Shown here: piece after piece, positions 1 to 9,700 of the stretch
Layout: each line of letters begins with the position of its first letter
Position numbering within the stretch: the stretch's first letter is position 1
DNA from: Welwitschia mirabilis
Taxonomy: Eukaryota > Gnetophyta > Gnetopsida > Welwitschiales
Length of the DNA stretch: 20,923 nucleotides
Direction: 5' to 3'
Assembly (NCBI GenBank): GCA_051453625.1
Contig: JBOZIK010000001.1
Coordinates: 112,459,053 to 112,479,975 of the forward strand
Notes under the pieces: model-generated
Told to the model about the DNA's origin: nothing
Seen by the model: only the letters and a program-made list of their open reading frames with translations
Databases searched by the model: none
Program-made: the position numbers and the translations under genes

Positions 1-71
<71 letters not shown>
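1..71. repeat. (AC)n microsatellite
   Basis: An uninterrupted AC dinucleotide array runs from the first base of the window to about position 71, so its true length is not visible. No coding potential. Confidence 0.97.
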
Positions 72-73
<2 letters not shown>

Positions 74-1100
74 CACAGAGGAAATAAACATATCTCATAG
101 GTAATAAAATTCTCAAACATAAAACCTTCTTATGTTCTCTAATAAGTCATAGCTTCATAACCAATATAAAAATAATAATTCATAATAAGATGTAGTCTAG
201 AACATTCATATTTTTTGTAATCAAACTCCTTATCCCATGAAGAGCAATAACAAGTTCATCAAACATAACAAATAGACCAATAATTACCAAGCATAATGAA
301 TGGATAAAAGTCACTGTATTACCTGCCTAAAGAATATGACACAATAAAGCATTCTAATCAATCATGGAAATAATGTAGATCTTGTAAGATAATTCTCTAA
401 GAATAATTATTATTAATGATTTTTATAATTATTATATTTGCTTAGTTTTTTCATATTTGTGTATAAAAACCTCAATTATTGATTCAACCAATGAAAAAAA
501 TTCCAAAGCATTACAAAAGAAGGAAAAACATGGTCTTATTGGAAAAAAGACCAACGAAATTATCCTTATATTCTACTACATAATTAAACTAAACATGTAA
601 ATTGTTTACTTTGAAGATCATATCATGGTATTAGAGTTGACATCAACAAAATAGTATGATATTAGATCCAATATAGTATTAAAGAAAACATTTTTCTGTG
701 TAGTCTTTATTCTTTTAAAGAGGGAATAACTTAATGTTCAACAAGTTACAGTCCTATATCAAAAGTGACTCTACAGATAGAAAAATTTATAAGTCTAAAT
801 TAAAATAAATATAAAAAACAAGAATGAAAATTTGGGCTTGAGAAAACAAGAAAAACTCTATAAGTCTTTAAATATATGCCAAGGAGACATGCTTGAGAAT
901 AGGTTGTACATAGGCTTAACTCTCATGTAGCATATAAGGGATTAGTCTCATTAGCTATCTTAAAGATTCACTAATGATTTTTAATTAACTTGTATTATAA
1001 GGAAAAGGTATTAAATCCAATATATTTAAAACAAGACATTAAAATGAAAAATAAATCAATTCATAATCAAATTAGTTTTGAGAGTGGAAGGCTAGTGTAA
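72..1100. other. AT-rich intergenic DNA, no gene seen
   Basis: No reading frame of coding character, no RNA gene and no clear transposon end is visible on either strand. The sequence is AT-rich with many short A and T runs. Confidence 0.6.
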
Positions 1101-1106
1101 AGGTTT

Positions 1107-1138
1107 GGGGTGGGTGCCGAGCGGGGGTTGGGGAGGGG
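1107..1138 (+). other. G-run cluster, possible G-quadruplex
   Basis: Five runs of three to five G (1107-1110, 1112-1114, 1123-1127, 1130-1133, 1135-1138) lie within 32 bases, with loops of 1, 8, 2 and 1 nt. They directly precede the (GT)n array. The cluster is strikingly G-rich against an AT-rich background. Folding is inferred from the run pattern only. Confidence 0.55.

Positions 1139-1140
<2 letters not shown>

Positions 1141-1217
<77 letters not shown>
1141..1217. repeat. (GT)n microsatellite
   Basis: About 38 perfect GT units follow the G-run cluster without interruption. Alternating purine/pyrimidine DNA of this length can adopt Z-form, which is known of such arrays and not shown here. 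Confidence 0.97.
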
Positions 1218-1220
<3 letters not shown>

Positions 1221-1235
1221 AAAATAAAAATGATT

Positions 1236-1267
1236 ACATGATAGCTCTAAAACATGATAGCTCTAGA
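1236..1267 (+). repeat. Short 16-bp direct duplication
   Basis: The unit acatgatagctctaaa is repeated immediately in tandem at 1236-1251 and from 1252 onward. It lies just beyond the (GT)n array and is probably a small slippage duplication. Confidence 0.7.
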
Positions 1268-2051
1268 AGTTGCTTGAAGAAATATGAATGGTCATCAAAT
1301 CTTTAATTATCCATAATAACTCTATGAAAACTACTAAAAGGGGAAACATGCTTGTACAATAAAAAAGGAAAAAAAGTTAAAAAAAAAGAAAAGAAATAAA
1401 GAGGAAATACAGAAAGAAAAGAAAATTATAAATACATAAATTACCATAATTTAAATAATCCAAAAATAGTGTAGAACAAAAAATGCTCATTAAGAGAAGA
1501 GAACTATCATAGAGAAAATGATGATTAAAAGGGCATAGCATTACATTCCTATTAAATAAAGCATTAATAACCAAAATAAAACCATATGACAAAAAAACCT
1601 TACAAAACTAACAAATGTACCAAAAACCAAAACTAAGATTCACCATCATATTCCAATAACCTCTAGGAAGAAAATTAGTGTCTATCTAATTTTTTAACCT
1701 TATCAAAAAGTTACAAAAGAAGTTCACAAAGCTTAACATGAATAATAAAGAACAAAAGAAACCTAAAAAAGACATTAATTAAATAGTGCAAGCTATAACA
1801 AAATTTAAATAAAACCAAAACAAATTCATGGAGGAGACAATTTATCAAGAAGTTAAACGAGTAAACTGAACTTAAAAAAATTAGAATGCAATTAAAATAT
1901 CACATTACTTCAAGAAACTAGTGAAACAAAAAGTATCAAGATGAAATCCACAATTCTATTAAAAAGAAAAGGAATAAATTAAGAAAAAAGAATTAATTTA
2001 AAGCATCAAACATAATCAATAAAGCTAGGAATGATACATACTAAAATACTG
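1268..2051. other. A-rich intergenic DNA, no gene seen
   Basis: The stretch is A-rich on the plus strand, especially 1361-1440. The longest open frame here, on the minus strand, is just F/L/Y-rich low complexity produced by poly-A on the other strand. Nothing recognisable. Confidence 0.6.
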
Positions 2052-2335
2052 AAAATATGTCAGATAAGAAGAGTAAATTCATAAGAATAAAATAATTAGC
2101 ATGCTTCCATTGCCATATTATTATAAAACTAGATATTAAGAAANNNNNNNNNNNNNNNNNNNNNNNNNNNNNNNNNNNNNNNNNNNNNNNNNNNNNNNNN
2201 NNNNNNNNNNNNNNNNNNNNNNNNNNNNNNNNNNNNNNNNNNNAAAATATGTCAGATGAGAGGAGTAAATTCATAAGAATAAAATAATTATCATGCTTCC
2301 ATTACCATTTTACTATAAAACTAGATATTAAGAAA
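2052..2335. repeat. 100-N gap flanked by 92-bp direct copies
   Basis: Left copy 2052-2143 ends exactly where the N run 2144-2243 starts, and right copy 2244-2335 begins exactly where it ends. The copies differ at only a few positions. This is an unmerged contig overlap, not a genomic duplication. Confidence 0.9.
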
Positions 2336-2952
2336 ATATAGTATGAAACTAAAGATCAAATTATCCAAATGAAATCACAAAGATCAAGGAACATAAGAAA
2401 ATAATTTAATTTAGAATTCAAATTTTTGAATAAGATGCCAAAAAGAAGATACAATAGAAAATAAGATTTCTATCCACTTGTACAAAATACTATTTGAAAA
2501 TAACATATCATATTGTGAAAGATGGTCATTCTATAAAAAGAGTCTGAAGAAGTTTGAAATTGACTAGAAATGAAATTAATTTGAAATAAAAATATTTTAT
2601 CTTAAAATAAGAATAAATTGCAATACAATATAAAGAATTTTCTATAATAAGAGATACAGACTAAATAATATACCTAGCAAAGTTAAAAGCTTTTCAATAA
2701 TAAAAAGATGGAGAAAGAAATCCTAATACTATAAAAAGGTTGAAGACAATTAAGAAAATAATAATTCTAAGAAAGATTTACATTAAAGAAAGGGATGAAG
2801 AAGTTTGGCTAATGCACTAAAGCATGAAAATAAAAGGTCAATAATACTTAATATTTTTCTAAGCAGTAGAAGTAGGTTGCTATTCTAAGTATTAATAACT
2901 TAGAATCAGATGTACATTTATGCTCTATTCTTACAAAAATTAATCAAGAATA
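2336..2952. other. AT-rich intergenic DNA, no gene seen
   Basis: No coding frame or RNA gene is visible. Short fragments such as ctataaaaag recur near 2531 and 2730 but do not form a clear array. Confidence 0.55.
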
Positions 2953-3505
2953 TGTTGAAATGTTAGCAATATGTTGTAATATTATTATAATATATTATGT
3001 ATTATTATAAGCTAAATTTGTGATGCAAGTCAGTTAGGTGGAGTTGTGCTATAAAAAGAAAAAGCAGTTGTAACAACTAGACAAGTGGACCAAAAAGGGA
3101 TAACAAACTTACTACAACTGCACCTATAAATATGCATAATAAAGAAGGCAAAAGGACCTTTTGGGAGCTTGGAGAAGGGCTAGAAAGCATGTCTAAGATA
3201 AGGAAATCACATTGGAAGAACTCAAAAGTAACTTCTACTATACCTATTGTGAAAACACAGGAAGTGGCTAATTACTGTACTTTCTTAATAATAATGCAAG
3301 TTGTGTTATTCTAAAAAGGATCTTGTATTATTGAGTGTATAACTTGAAAAAGTTGCATACTAGCTTTTTCTTGATCTTAATCTTAATGTTATCTATAATT
3401 AATATTAAGATAGTCTATTAGTTAGGAATAATTGGTGTACATAATTTGGCTATGTTTTCTTTACTTTTATTTCCTCATATCTTGTAAGTTATTGTTTATA
3501 AGTAT
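2953..3505 (+). mobile_element. Candidate LTR (solo or 5' LTR), right end in a gap
   Basis: The segment starts with TGTTGAAATG, a plausible LTR 5' terminus. Next come AT-rich U3-like sequence, a TATA box in a promoter-like setting (cctataaata at 3123-3132) and a T-rich R/U5-like stretch before the gap at 3506. A 60-codon open frame at 3132-3314 lies inside it and is not a gene. The right terminus and any primer-binding site fall in or beyond the gap. I find no matching second copy after the pol region at about 10.6 kb. It may therefore be a solo LTR, or a different element from the Ty3/gypsy remnant that follows. The layout somewhat recalls Ty1/copia LTRs, but I cannot assign a lineage. Confidence 0.45.
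3123..3132 (+). promoter_or_regulatory. TATA box of the candidate LTR
   Basis: The motif cctataaata lies about 170 bp inside the candidate LTR, where an LTR promoter would sit at the U3/R boundary. Function is inferred from motif and position only. Confidence 0.4.
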
Positions 3506-3539
3506 NNNNNNNNNNNNNNNNNNNNNNNNNNNNNNNNNN
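3506..3539. other. 34-N gap
   Basis: A run of 34 unknown bases, not flanked by duplicated sequence. It hides the end of the candidate LTR and any primer-binding site. Confidence 0.95.
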
Positions 3540-3900
3540 CATTCTTGATAAAGTATGTATCCTGATGAAATAAGAAAAGTCTTTATTCGAGTTAAAAGTA
3601 AAAAAGCAAAATCCATATAAAAAAATCAGTAATGAATAAAGCTTATGTATGGTAACTTAGTTTGCATGTTTTTCCAGAATTTTGGTAATATAATCATATG
3701 TTGTTAAGTAATTTGTTGAAATTAGTTAGCTATTTTATAGTATTTTTAGTTAAATTACAAGCTTGTCATTTTCATGATAGAAGGAGGGTGCTTCTAGCCT
3801 TTTGTTTGAAGCAACAAAAGTTTTTTGGAGAAAATATAACTAAGGATGATGGAGGGATGAAAGGGGACGATATTTACAAAACCCTAAAAAATACAAATTA
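3540..3900 (+). other. Leader-like region before gag
   Basis: No clear primer-binding site for the common plant initiator tRNA is visible. The longest frame (3698-3901) is short and unlike a known protein, though its last third is hydrophilic and could be the start of gag. Confidence 0.35.
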
Positions 3901-4480
3901 GATGAAGTAATCAGTGATATGACAATAATTGAAATTGACCCTCATGACTTCATGAAAGATATGAAAGCACTTAAGAGAGGTTAAATAGAGTTATAACATA
4001 AGGTAAACCTCTTGATACAAACTCAAATAAGAAAAGAAAAAGCACAAGCACCAAAAGGGTTATATTGAGATGAAGAAGAAGCAGTTAATTCTACTCCTTT
4101 ATGTATTGACTATTATACATGTCATAGACCTAACCCTATAGATCCTATAGTCTTGGAAACTCTTGATAAGATAAGAAATANNNNNNNNNNNNNNNNNNNN
4201 NNNNNNNNNNNNNNNNNNNNNNNNNNNNNNNNNNNNNNNNNNNNNNNNNNNNNNNNNNNNNNNNNNNNNNNNNNNNNNNNCACAAGAACCAAAAGGATTA
4301 TATTGAGATGAATAAGAAGTAGTCAACTCTACTCCTTTGTGTATTGACTATTATGCATGTCATAGACCTAATCCTATAGATCCTATAGTCTTGGAAACTC
4401 TTGATAAGATAAGAAATATAAAAACTAACCAATATTACCACTTGTAAAGGTAGAAAAAATGAAGAACCTATGCTTAATAT
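3901..4480 (+). pseudogene. Putative gag N-terminal region (fragment)
   Basis: Two short coding-like stretches are visible. The first, from 3901, reads DEVISDMTIIEIDPHD and stops after about 27 codons. The second, from 4071, reads DEEEAVNSTPLCIDYY and continues open to the gap at 4181. The second is repeated after the gap in near-identical form, because the contig overlap duplicates it, and there it carries one extra stop. Lying just upstream of the recognisable Gag core, it is probably the Gag N-terminal part. The sequence itself matches no family I can name, so this rests on position. Confidence 0.4.
4043..4418. repeat. 100-N gap flanked by 138-bp direct copies
   Basis: Copies 4043-4180 and 4281-4418 abut the N run 4181-4280 exactly on each side and differ at roughly ten positions. 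Unmerged contig overlap. Confidence 0.9.
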
Positions 4481-4538
4481 GAGTATTTTTTATTCTTTTT
4501 TCAAGGCTAACTACTTAGAAACTAACTCAGATTTCTTG

Positions 4539-5046
4539 ATACATTTTCTCTTTTCCTTAAAGTGAGATGCCTAGTTATGGTTTCATAGGTTTCCAAACTA
4601 TATTTTTAAAATTTGGAATTCTATAATATCAACATTTTTGAATAAATATCAACTTGTAAGGATCATTAAAGATCTGAGAGATCAAATTTTGAGTTTTAAA
4701 CAAAAAGAAAATGAGAAATTTGATGAATTCATGGATAGTTACNNNNNNNNNNNNNNNNNNNNNNNNNNNNNNNNNNNNNNNNNNNNNNNNNNNNNNNNNN
4801 NNNNNNNNNNNNNNNNNNNNNNNNNNNNNNNNNNNNNNNNNNAGATATTTTCTATTTTTCTTAAAGTGAGATGCCTAGTTATGGTTTCATAGGTTCCCAA
4901 ACTATATTTTTAAAATTTGTAATTCTATAATATCAGCATTTTTGAACAAATATCAACTTATAAGGATCATTAAAGATCTGAGAGATCAAATTTTGAGTTT
5001 TAAACAAAAAGAACATGAGAAATTTGATGAATTCATGGATAGTTAC
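4539..5046. repeat. 100-N gap flanked by 204-bp direct copies
   Basis: Copies 4539-4742 and 4843-5046 abut the N run 4743-4842. They hold the same Gag core segment twice. Unmerged contig overlap. Confidence 0.92.
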
Positions 5047-5460
5047 TAGATTCTATTAGTAAGATGTCCAAACCATGGGATAACTCTTAGAGAATGAATA
5101 AAAGCTTTGCTAAGAGGTCTACTAGGTGATTCTTTAGAGAAATTAGATATTCTCCATGGGAAAAGCATAATGAATGGTAGTACCCAAGAAATTAAAGTCT
5201 ATATAGATAAATTATACAAAATGAGTCAGGTATGAACTCAAAATGAAGGAAAAATAAAGAGAAAGCTCAATGAAGTTATAGTAGAGAAAGAAATAAAAAA
5301 CAATCACGTAATCATGCTAGAGGAAACTAATGAAAGAATAGAAGCTCTAATGGGCAAGTTTAATAGATTAAAATAGAAAGAGGAAGTATAAACTTATGAA
5401 TATTGTAATGAAGAGAATCACCACCCTAAAGAATTAATTCCATGGATGACAGGTTTTATG
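4560..5460 (+). pseudogene. gag: Ty3/gypsy Gag core and zinc knuckle, decayed
   Basis: Gag packages element RNA into cytoplasmic particles. The capsid-like region reads FSLK, then a region recalling the LWL.RLP motif of plant Gag proteins. Next come FLNKYQLVR, a helix ending QKENEKFDEFMDSY, and RCPNHGI, which correspond to the FLEKYFP, E.L..YWERF and CPHHGI blocks of Tat/Athila Gag. Stops interrupt it (for example TGA and TAG near 4563-4574, TAG at about 5047). At 5395-5436 a CX2CX4HX4C zinc knuckle is recognisable by spacing. Its first Cys is now Tyr (5395-5397) and its last is Leu, while the second Cys (5404-5406) and the His (5419-5421) remain. The first copy of the core is truncated by the gap artefact. 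The identification rests on recalled family consensus. Confidence 0.75.
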
Positions 5461-6218
5461 GAATGGTTTAGAGATTAATAAAATTGATTATAATCCTTTT
5501 AATACTACTCAAATTAAAAAGAAGCCTTATCCTAATCAAACCAATAAATGGGAAAACAAGAAAAAAGCTTCAATATAGATATTTGGGCAGTCTAACAAAT
5601 ATGATTATTTTAGGAACTAAAAAAATCAAGAAGGAGAATCTAGTCACAATTAACAACTAGATAAAGGAAAAAAACCTAAAGAACCTTTCATACCTGCNNN
5701 NNNNNNNNNNNNNNNNNNNNNNNNNNNNNNNNNNNNNNNNNNNNNNNNNNNNNNNNNNNNNNNNNNNNNNNNNNNNNNNNNNNNNNNNNNNNNNNNNATA
5801 GTAGAGAAAGAAATAAAAACCCAGCATGTAATCATGCTAGAGGAAACTAATAAAAGAATAGAAGCTCTAATGGGTAAGTTTAATAGATTAAAATAGAAAG
5901 AGGAAGTATAAACTTATGAATATTATAATGAAGAGAATCACCATCCTACAGAATTAATTCCATGGATGATAGGTTTTATGGAATGGTTTAGAGATTAATA
6001 ACATTGATTATAATCCTTTTAATACTGCTTAAATTAAAAAGAATCCTTATCCTAACCAAACCAATAAATGGGAAAACAAGAAAAAGGCTTCAATATAGAT
6101 ATTTGGGTAGTCTAATAGATATGATTATTTTAGGAACTAAAGAAATCAATAAGAAGAATCTAGTCACAATTAACAACTAGATAAAGGAAAAAAAACCTAA
6201 AGAACCTTTCATACCTGC
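5278..6218. repeat. 100-N gap flanked by about 420-bp direct copies
   Basis: Copies 5278-5697 and 5798-6218 abut the N run 5698-5797 and differ at a few percent of positions, many of them C/T or G/A. The second copy repeats the zinc-knuckle region, with the second Cys also changed to Tyr. Unmerged contig overlap, possibly between two haplotypes. Confidence 0.92.
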
Positions 6219-6614
6219 ATAATCAAAACCTAATCCAAGAGAAGCTAGTTTTAAATATATTAGAACTAGGTCAGGTAGAAACCATCTTTCACCTTCTAGA
6301 AAAGAAAAAGCAACCAAGGAAAGTGAAAGAGTGATTAAAAATAGTTCAACAGAAGGAGAAATGGATGATCCTTTACCATTTCCAATGAGAAGTAAGATAA
6401 TAGAAGATTTTTCAAAGAAAGGAGAAAAATATGTAGAATACCTTATAAGAGCTTAAGAAGACACTCTAGTTATCATACCCTCAGTAAAAATGTTGAAAGA
6501 CATCCTATTATACCGGAAGAAAATGAAGAAGTTGTGTAGTAAAGAGGGAAGTAAGAAAAAGAAAGAGAAAACTAATGATAAATAATTAGTAAAAAAAATC
6601 AACTAAAAGAGTTC
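6219..6614 (+). pseudogene. Gag-protease linker, decayed
   Basis: The frame recovers a Lys/Arg-rich basic stretch followed by DDPLPFPMRSK, a Lys/Glu stretch, IPSVKMLKDILLYRKK and a lysine-rich tail. In Tat/Athila elements a block ending 'IPF..AL.QMP.Y.KFLKDILS.KR' lies just before the protease. The LKDILLYRKK here occupies that place. A TAA at about 6455 (expected Gln) interrupts it, and the 47-N gap cuts it at its end. Confidence 0.65.
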
Positions 6615-6661
6615 NNNNNNNNNNNNNNNNNNNNNNNNNNNNNNNNNNNNNNNNNNNNNNN
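6615..6661. other. 47-N gap
   Basis: Unknown bases between the linker and the protease, not flanked by duplication. Confidence 0.95.
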
Positions 6662-6985
6662 ATTATAGTGACCTTGGAATACCAGTAGTAGATATAATTG
6701 TTGAAGATTCTTATAAAATAGAAGCTTTGGGGAATTTAGGAATCAACTTGGAAGTCCATAGTTAACTCCATAAAATGGATGAGTTTACATGGAAGATGGA
6801 TCTATAGTAAAGATAAATGGAATAATGGAGAACAAATCAATAGGACTACAAGGATTCAGATATATGGTGGATTTAGTTGTCATGAAGACAAAAGAAAATA
6901 CTCACCCTATCATCCTAGGGATACCTTGAATGGCAACAGCTAATGAAACTATTTATTCTAGAAAGAAAGTGATGGAGATTAGCAT
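6662..6985 (+). pseudogene. Retroviral-type aspartic protease, catalytic Asp lost
   Basis: This domain would cleave the Gag-Pol polyprotein. It reads LGIPVVDIIVEDSYKIEAL and then GNLGIN, where the family has CDLGAS. The catalytic Asp codon at 6733-6735 is AAT (Asn), one G-to-A change from GAT. The C-terminal flap-side motif PIILGIP at 6906-6926 matches the PIILGRPF signature and is followed at once by TGA (6927-6929). There are further stops near 6761 and 6808. The domain cannot be active. Confidence 0.75.
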
Positions 6986-7360
6986 AAGAAACCTTGTGCA
7001 GTAAATAAAAATATATAATAAGGCATAAATTAAATGCTCTTTTTCTAATATAGGGGATAGTGCTAATATGATCCTAACAAAAAAGAGCACAGCAAATATT
7101 AGAAGAACAAGAAGTTGAAAGGAGAGACTATTTCTTAACTATTGAACCAACAAAAAAAGAAGAGAAACTTAAAAAACCTCCTCTTGAGGAAGGTTTGGAA
7201 TACATTGAGATTTAGCAAAATTGACCTTTAATTATTAATGGAAATTTGACTCATTCTCAGGAGAGAAAATTAAAAAACATGTTGGCTAAATAGACTAATA
7301 CTTTTGATTGAACTCATAAAGATATTACTGGAATAGACTAATATGTCAACATAAAATTCA
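6986..7360 (+). pseudogene. Protease-RT connector, decayed
   Basis: No named domain, but around 7290-7340 the sequence recovers TFDW.THKDITGID, which sits where plant Ty3/gypsy elements have the 'IGW..ADIKGI' block just ahead of RT. Several stops and frame changes interrupt it. Confidence 0.55.
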
Positions 7361-8085
7361 TTTAGATACCATAGTAAAACCTGTGAGGTTCATAAAGGAG
7401 ATGTAATTCTCTTATGCAAGATGTGATCAAGTAAGAAATTTTAAGACTATTAAAAGTAGGATCCATCTATCCTATTTTTAATTCAAAATGGGTAAGTTCT
7501 ATGACATTAGTTTCTAAGAAGAATAATAAATGGAGAGTGTGCATAGATTTTACGCTACTGAATATTGCTACTTATAAATGTCATTTTTCTTTACCCTTTG
7601 TGGATTAGGTTTTAAAAAGAATTTCTAGTCATAAATGCTATAGTTTCTTGGATGGATATAGTGGATATGACCAAATTCCTGTAGCTTTTGGAGATCAAGC
7701 AAAAACTAATTTTACTTGCAAATGGGATACATATGCTTTTAAAGATTTACCTTTTGGATTATGTAAAATACTAGCCACTTTTTACAGGCTAGTGAATAGT
7801 ACTTTCTAAGATATGATACAAAGGTCAGTTGAGGTTTTAATGGATGACTTCTTAACTTTTGAAAATGATTTTATGAAGCTTTGAAAAGACTAGAAGTTGT
7901 ACCTACTCAATGTGAAGAAAATAATTTCAAATTAAGTTGGTCTAAAGATCACCTCATACTAGCTGAAGGGATTGTTTTAGGCCATAAGATATCTATTAGA
8001 TGAATTTAAACTAATGGGTAAAAGATTAATTTCATTAAGTAAATTCCTCCATCAACTAAACTAAAAGAATTAAGATCATTTCTGG
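7361..8085 (+). pseudogene. Reverse transcriptase, Ty3/gypsy type
   Basis: It copies element RNA into DNA in the particle. A frame of over 130 codons from about 7430 runs through GSIYPIFNSKWVSSM, WRVCIDFTLLN, FLDGYSGYDQIPV, LPFGLC and EVLMDDFLTF. These match RT blocks of the Tat/Athila branch. The first catalytic Asp (7651-7653) and both Asp of the MDD box (7843-7848) are present. In-frame TAA near 7433, TAG at 7606-7608 and TAA at 7807-7809 break it, the last two where Gln is expected. After the MDD box a frameshift near 7860 leads to IVLGHKIS (about 7970) and then the RSFLGY block at about 8075. The catalytic triad is intact, but the frame is not. Confidence 0.9.
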
Positions 8086-8820
8086 GTTATGTGGGTTATT
8101 ATAAAAGATTCATTGCTAATTTTAGTAAAACTGCTAAATCATTAAGTAATCTTTTACAAAAAGATGTGCTCTATGAGTGGATCCAGGAATGCCAAAAAGC
8201 TTTTCAAATTCTTAAAAGTAAATTATTTGAGATCTATATTTTACAAAAACCAGATTGGGACAAAACTTTTCACATTATGACTAATGCTTCACAATATGCA
8301 GTTAGTGCTATTTTGGGAGAGAAATATGAGAATTGTAAACGCTATGCTATTACTTGCATAAGTAAGAATCTCACAATTCTATGTAACAAAATTACATAGT
8401 TATAAAAGAGAGATGCTAGCCATAGTAGTAGCCTTAGATAAGTTTAGGCATTATATCCTACGTTACAAGGTCAAAATTCACATGGATTATAATGCTATAT
8501 GATTTTAATGAATAAGAATGAAGTAAATTCTTGAATCATAAGGTGGATACTTTTAATGCAGAAATTTGATTTCAAGATAATAGATAAGANNNNNNNNNNN
8601 NNNNNNNNNNNNNNNNNNNNNNNNNNNNNNNNNNNNNNNNNNNNNNNNNNNNNNNNNNNNNNNNNNNNNNNNNNNNNNNNNNNNNNNNNTAAGGTGGATA
8701 CTTTTAATGCAGAAATTTGATTTCAAGATAATAGATAAGAAGGAAATAAATAATGTAGTGGCTAATCATTTATCTATATTTCATACCCTAAAGAGGCTAA
8801 ATAATTGAATAGCTAAAATA
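8086..8820 (+). pseudogene. RNase H domain, first catalytic Asp lost
   Basis: It would remove the RNA strand during reverse transcription. The open stretch 8091-8399 reads GYYKRFIANFSKTAKSL, QKAFQILKSKL, then FHIMTNAS, where the family has a T-D-A-S type block. The Asp codon is now AAT (8283-8285). After a frameshift near 8390 the sequence gives KREMLAIVVALDKFRHYIL (the catalytic Glu kept) and HMDYNA (Asp 8485-8487 kept). After the next gap it gives RWILLMQKFDFKI and VANHLS, normally VADHLS. The 8539-8740 overlap artefact repeats 51 bp of this domain. Confidence 0.85.
8539..8740. repeat. 100-N gap flanked by 51-bp direct copies
   Basis: Copies 8539-8589 and 8690-8740 abut the N run 8590-8689 and appear identical by eye. 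Unmerged contig overlap. Confidence 0.93.
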
Positions 8821-8990
8821 GTTTGCCTAATGAGTATTTATCAAGTTTGCAACAAGCTCCTTGATTTGCAGATATTACTAATTTCTTAGTCAGTAAGAGG
8901 ATATCTCCTTACTTAACCTATTATGAAAAAAAAAAAATAGGTTGTTAAGATAAGTAAAAGATTATATATGGTAAAATAAGATTCTCTTCA
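8821..8990 (+). pseudogene. RNase H-integrase connector, decayed
   Basis: Coding-like fragments with many stops. They lie where Ty3/gypsy elements have the tether between RNase H and the integrase zinc domain. Confidence 0.4.
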
Positions 8991-9700
8991 GATTTTATAA
9001 GAATGATGTCATTAGGAGATGTGTTGTTGAGCCTGATTAGAAGGAGCTACTACAAACATTTCATGTAGAGGAAGGAGGAGATCATTACAGAGGAAAAAGA
9101 ATATCTATAAAAATTTTAAATGTAGGATATTATTAATCTTCCCTATTAAAGAGCTCTGTCAAGTATACGAAAGGATGTGATAAGTGTCAAAGAAAATAAG
9201 CATGATCAAAAGTGATGGAAATGTCCAAGTAATGGATTCAAGCATTAGAATCCTTTGATGTTAGGTGGATAGATTTCACTGATTCAATTAATCCAAAATC
9301 CTATAAGAAAGAAATACATTCTAGTTTATGTGGATTATTTGACTAAATGGGCTAAAGATAAGGTTGTTCCTAATTGTTCTATTGAGACTGTAGTCAAATT
9401 CTTAACTCAGAATATCTTTCACAGGTTTGGTATGCTTATGAGTCTTATATCAAATNNNNNNNNNNAAGCCTTTGAAAAAATTTTGTCTAATGAAGTCTAT
9501 TGTAAACGCTTCTCTACTTACCACCCCCAATCCAATGGTCAGGCTAAGGTTACAAATAGGGAATTAAACCAAATTCTAATTAAAACAGTAAATACTAAAA
9601 GTACTAATTAGGCATATAAACTTACAAAGCTTTATAGGCCTATTGGGTAATGTGAAAATATAGTACAAGTTTCACACCTTATGAGTTAATCTATGGTAAA
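8991..9700 (+). pseudogene. Integrase zinc-binding and catalytic core, dead
   Basis: It would insert element cDNA into the host genome. The zinc domain is visible as IRRCVVEPD, GGDHYRGKR and CDKCQR (HHCC type). The first catalytic Asp is kept in WIDF (9272-9274). After a frameshift the frame 9330-9611 reads VDYLTKWAKDKVVPN, FLTQNIFHRFGM and SLISN. The final Asn (AAT, 9453-9455) replaces the second catalytic Asp. Beyond a 10-N gap come TYHPQSNGQAKVTNRELNQI. The Lys of GQAK (AAG, 9546-9548) replaces the catalytic Glu. Two of the three DDE residues are therefore lost by single G-to-A changes. Confidence 0.85.
9456..9465. other. 10-N gap inside integrase
   Basis: Ten unknown bases between the second catalytic position and the AFEKIL helix. 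The family usually has about 20 bases or more here, so a small deletion or a wrong gap size is likely. Confidence 0.95.

Noticed and set aside
3132-3314. 60-codon plus-strand ORF
   Set aside because: It lies inside the candidate LTR just after its TATA box, has no recognisable motif, and is of a length expected by chance.
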